A DNA stretch of 64,000 bases from DASWED01 sp036394995 (GTDB taxonomy: Bacteria > Actinomycetota > UBA4738 > JACQTL01). Under the pieces are notes generated by a model. That model did no database searches, was not told the origin of the DNA, and was given only the letters and a program-made list of their open reading frames with translations. Positions 61,404-64,000 of this stretch are shown here, piece after piece. The stretch lies in the NCBI GenBank assembly GCA_036394995.1, contig DASWED010000117.1, positions 1-64,000 on the forward strand, read 5' to 3'. The position numbers and the translations under genes were made by a program. The stretch's first letter is position 1; each line of letters starts with the position of its first letter.

Positions 61404-62336
61404 ATGGCTCGATCCCGGTTCTCGCGACTCGCCCTCTCGCTGTCGTTCCTCGCCGTGCTGGGCGCCGCATGCGGGCGGCTGCACCAGTCTGGCCCCGGAA
61501 CCTCCGGGACCCCCTCCTCGCCGGAGCCGTCCCCGGCGCCGTCTCCCTCGGGCATCCCCTATCCGACCGGCCCCGGCCAGCTGGTGATCCGGGTGGAGCA
61601 GGTGGGCGGGTTCATCGCGCCGACCTACCTGTTCACCCGCATCCCGATGTTCTCGCTGTTCGGCGACGGCCGGGTGATCATCGAGGGCGCGCAGACCGAG
61701 ATCTACCCCCAGCCTGCGCTGCCCCCCCTGCTGGTCCAGCAGGTCACGCCGGAGGGGGTGCAGCGCCTGCTGGAGCTCGCCCGGGCGGCCGGCCTCATGG
61801 ACAAGGACGCCCAGTACATGAACCCCCGCATCGCCGACGCCACCACCACGGTGTTCACCGTGGTCGCCGACGGCCGCACGGTGGTCGTCCGGGCCTACGC
61901 CCTGGGTGAGGGCGCGGACGACCCGTCGCTGCCTCCGCAGGACCGCGAGGGACGGCGGGCCCTCCTCCGATTCATCGAGCAGGTCACCGACCTCACCGGG
62001 ACCCTGGGCGCGGACAACGTCGGGCAACCGGAGACGTACGAGCCCGCCGCGCTGCGCCTGCTGGTGCAGAAGGGCGATCCGACGGAGGGCGGCGACCTGC
62101 ACGAGCCCGAGGTCGCGTGGCCCCTGGACACGCCGTTGTCGGAGTTCGGTCAGCCGGCCGCCGGGGCCCTGGCGGGGATGGGGCGGTGCGGTGTCGTCGA
62201 GGGCGCCGACCTCGCCGCGCTCATGCCGGCCGTGCGAGACGCCAACCAGATCTCGCCCTGGACGAGCGACGGGAAGACCTACGGCATCACGTTCCGGCCC
62301 CTCCTGCCCGACGAGTCGGGGTGCGACCAGGGCTGA
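61404..62336 (+). CDS. Lipoprotein of unknown function
   Basis: A 310-residue lipoprotein: signal peptide RFSRLALSLSFLAVLGAAC with lipobox LGAAC, then a Pro/Ser tether (SSPEPSPAPSPSGIPYP) and a ~250-residue mature domain. Recognisable segments are LVIRVEQVGGFIAPTYLF, RVIIEGAQTEIYPQ and TVFTVVADGRTVVVRAYALG, repeated beta-strand patterns. I do not know the family. ATG 61404 is chosen because it begins the signal peptide; the longer frame to 61296 has no ribosome-binding site. A CCCGGG palindrome with a 5-nt spacer lies about 40 nt upstream. Confidence 0.82.
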   Translation: MARSRFSRLALSLSFLAVLGAACGRLHQSGPGTSGTPSSPEPSPAPSPSGIPYPTGPGQLVIRVEQVGGFIAPTYLFTRIPMFSLFGDGRVIIEGAQTEIYPQPALPPLLVQQVTPEGVQRLLELARAAGLMDKDAQYMNPRIADATTTVFTVVADGRTVVVRAYALGEGADDPSLPPQDREGRRALLRFIEQVTDLTGTLGADNVGQPETYEPAALRLLVQKGDPTEGGDLHEPEVAWPLDTPLSEFGQPAAGALAGMGRCGVVEGADLAALMPAVRDANQISPWTSDGKTYGITFRPLLPDESGCDQG

Positions 62337-62497
62337 AAGCCCCCCGAACCGGTTCTTGACCGCATCCGGCGTGGGGCCGCCGTTCGGCCCTCAGAACGCA
62401 TGGCCGTTGGACCTGCCGTGGCCTCCCGCCGCCCGCCACGCTGATCGCGGTTCCCAGGCAGGGAGACGAGGCGGCCCGCGCCGGAAGGAGGAGGGCG

Positions 62498-63859
62498 ATG
62501 AGCGGTGAGATCGAGCGGTTGATGGCCGATGTCGTGGCCAGGAACCCCGGAGAGGTGGAGTTCCACCAGGCCGTCCGGGAGGTGGCCGAGTCGGTGGAGA
62601 TCGCGCTGCAGCGCCACCCGGAGTTCCGGGAGGCGAGGATCCTCGAGCGGATCATCGAACCGGAGCGGGTGATCATGTTCCGGGTTCCCTGGGTCGACGA
62701 CCACGGGGAGATCCAGATCAACAAGGGTTACCGCATCGAGATGAACTCGGCGATCGGGCCGTTCAAGGGCGGCCTCCGCTTCCATCCCAGCGTGTACCTG
62801 GGCCTGCTGAAGTTCCTGGCGTTCGAGCAGGTGTTCAAGAACGCGCTGACCACGCTTCCCATGGGTGGCGGCAAGGGCGGAGCCGACTTCGAGCCCAAGG
62901 GCAGGAGCGACGCCGAGGTCATGCGGTTCTGCCAGTCGTTCATGACCGAGCTGCAGCGCCACATCGGCCAGTTCACGGACGTCCCGGCCGGCGACATCGG
63001 CGTGGGGGGCCGTGAGATCGGCTACCTGTTCGGCCAGTACCGCCGGATCCGCAACGAGTTCACCGGCGTGCTGACCGGCAAGGGCCTGGCCTGGGGCGGG
63101 TCCCTCATCAGGCCCGAGGCCACCGGGTACGGCGCCGTGTACTTCGCCGACGAGATGCTGAAGACGCGCGACGAGGCCCTCGAGGGCAAGACCTGCCTGG
63201 TGTCGGGGGCCGGCAACGTGGCCCAGTACACGGTGGAGAAGCTGCTGCACATGGGGGCCAGGCCGGTCACGGTCTCGGACTCGGGCGGCTTCGTGTACGA
63301 CCCCGACGGCATCGACTTCGAGAAGCTGGGCTGGGTCATGGAGCTCAAGAACATCCGCCGCGGGCGCATCAGCGAGTACGTCGAACGGTTCCCGCGCGCG
63401 GTGTTCACGCCGGTGGACCCGAGGGCCGACTCCAACCCCCTGTGGGACATGCCGGCCGACTGCGCGTTCCCCAGCGCGACCCAGAACGAGATCGGGGCCA
63501 AGGACGCCGCGAACCTGCTGAACAACGGGGTGTACGTGGTGGCGGAGGGCGCGAACATGCCCACGGTCCCCGAGGGCGTCGAGCAGTTCATCGGGGCCGG
63601 CATCCTGTACGGGCCCGGCAAGGCCGCGAACGCCGGTGGCGTGGCGGTGTCCGGCCTCGAGATGTCACAGGACGCCCTGCACCTCGCGTGGGGACGGGAG
63701 GAGGTGGACGCCAGGCTGAAGGACATCATGAAGGCGATCCATCAGCAGTGCCGCGAGACCGCGGAGGACTACGGGACGCCGGGAAACTACGTGAACGGGG
63801 CCAACATCGCCGGCTTCCTCAAGGTCGGCGGCGCGATGCTGGACCAGGGCATCGTCTGA
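62498..63859 (+). CDS. gdhA: NADP-type glutamate dehydrogenase
   Basis: A 453-residue hexameric enzyme that aminates 2-oxoglutarate to glutamate, linking carbon and nitrogen metabolism. Catalytic Lys residues are in GPFKGGLRFHPSV, FEQVFKNAL and MGGGKGG, with the Asp in VPAGDIGVGGREIGY. The cofactor domain contains VSGAGNVAQYTVEKL. NADP preference is suggested by family size and subclass. AGGAGG precedes ATG 62498. No regulatory insert (antenna) is present. A 15-bp hairpin follows 11 nt after the stop. Confidence 0.96.
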   Translation: MSGEIERLMADVVARNPGEVEFHQAVREVAESVEIALQRHPEFREARILERIIEPERVIMFRVPWVDDHGEIQINKGYRIEMNSAIGPFKGGLRFHPSVYLGLLKFLAFEQVFKNALTTLPMGGGKGGADFEPKGRSDAEVMRFCQSFMTELQRHIGQFTDVPAGDIGVGGREIGYLFGQYRRIRNEFTGVLTGKGLAWGGSLIRPEATGYGAVYFADEMLKTRDEALEGKTCLVSGAGNVAQYTVEKLLHMGARPVTVSDSGGFVYDPDGIDFEKLGWVMELKNIRRGRISEYVERFPRAVFTPVDPRADSNPLWDMPADCAFPSATQNEIGAKDAANLLNNGVYVVAEGANMPTVPEGVEQFIGAGILYGPGKAANAGGVAVSGLEMSQDALHLAWGREEVDARLKDIMKAIHQQCRETAEDYGTPGNYVNGANIAGFLKVGGAMLDQGIV

Positions 63860-63870
63860 CCCCGACGCAC

Positions 63871-63910
63871 CCGACGGGCCGGGGGGCCGGCGTCGCCCCC
63901 GGCCCGTCGG
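63871..63910. terminator. Strong hairpin terminator after gdhA
   Basis: A perfect 15-bp stem (63871-63885 with 63896-63910) and 10-nt loop, followed by CTTTCC. It lies between gdhA and a convergent gene. Confidence 0.9.
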
Positions 63911-63926
63911 CTTTCCGCCGGGAGGA

Positions 63927-64000
63927 TCAGGTGGGGGCGTTGGGGGGCTGGAACCCGATCGTTCGTCCCTGGGCCTCGGACCGGATCACGTGCATGACGG
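63927..64000 (-). CDS. 3' end of a minus-strand gene, partial
   Basis: The final ~24 codons of an open frame reach a TGA at 63927-63929, encoding a tail that ends RSEAQGRTIGFQPPNAPT. It continues past the right edge of the window. Convergent placement behind the gdhA terminator supports a real gene end. Too little is visible to name it. Confidence 0.4.
   Translation of the reverse strand, partial: VMHVIRSEAQGRTIGFQPPNAPT

Overview
The window reads as chromosome of a high-GC, deep-branching actinobacterium. This is an inference from gene content. It carries a deazaflavin (F420)-type nitroreductase, a mycothiol-type DinB/maleylpyruvate isomerase homologue, a GlgM-type glycogen glucosyltransferase, an actinobacterial LexA box, zinc-binding anti-sigma and partner-switch regulators, and a block collinear with Mycobacterium tuberculosis Rv1334-Rv1341 (mec, cysO, cysM, murI, Rv1339, rphA, HAM1). 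Many genes start on GTG 6-9 nt after a TANNNT-like -10 box with no ribosome-binding site, so leaderless transcription looks common. I see no rRNA, tRNA, CRISPR array, insertion sequence or phage gene; the region looks like stable housekeeping and accessory chromosome.

Layout. 1-6.8 kb: an HxlR regulator facing a small gene across a perfect 14-bp-arm palindrome, a CBS protein, a wrecked intradiol dioxygenase, an ArsR/AHSA1 operon with operator and promoter, gpsA, and an F420 nitroreductase. 6.8-11.8 kb: glgX, translationally coupled to an unusual AGE-epimerase/STAS fusion, then a DJ-1 protein. 11.8-17.5 kb: redox and lipid-type enzymes (SnoaL-hemerythrin fusion, GMC oxidoreductase, acyl-CoA dehydrogenase, SDR, metallo-beta-lactamase fold). 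17.5-26.7 kb: a zinc finger protein, GH9 glycosidase, a second GMC oxidoreductase, glycogen synthase, cupin, CPA2 antiporter and a lipoprotein. 26.7-32.6 kb: an ECF sigma/anti-sigma pair, a transaldolase-phosphoglucose isomerase fusion, a mycothiol-dependent-type enzyme and a sulfurtransferase. 32.6-44.3 kb: a cyclase-ATPase-solute-binding fusion, a phosphodiesterase-like phosphatase, a GcvT-like protein, an M1-like peptidase and two tandem CrtI-like oxidoreductases. 44.3-47.7 kb: an SOS-controlled HNH protein, adenosine deaminase and FabI/InhA. 47.7-53.1 kb: a complete RsbU/RsbV/RsbW-like partner-switch operon whose phosphatase has three PAS and about four or five GAF sensor domains.

The most interesting segment is 53.1-60.5 kb. 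It opens with selD, whose catalytic residue is encoded by an in-frame TGA (selenocysteine) followed at once by a bacterial SECIS-like hairpin. Ordinary ORF callers truncate this gene. Next comes a sulfur-carrier cysteine pathway: JAMM protease, ThiF/MoeB-type activating enzyme, CysO-like carrier ending Gly-Gly-Ser, and CysM. The extra residue after Gly-Gly suggests the adjacent protease must expose the diglycine before activation. The block continues with murI, an Rv1339-like cyclic-nucleotide phosphodiesterase, rph, rdgB and a cyclic-nucleotide-binding protein. A second STAS/HATPase pair, a lipoprotein and gdhA close the window.

Three themes link the genes. Partner switching appears as two STAS/kinase sets plus a STAS domain fused to a sugar enzyme. 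Cyclic-nucleotide signalling appears as a predicted adenylate cyclase fusion, a phosphodiesterase and a cNMP-binding protein. Storage-sugar metabolism appears as glgX, the AGE fusion, glgM and tal-pgi.
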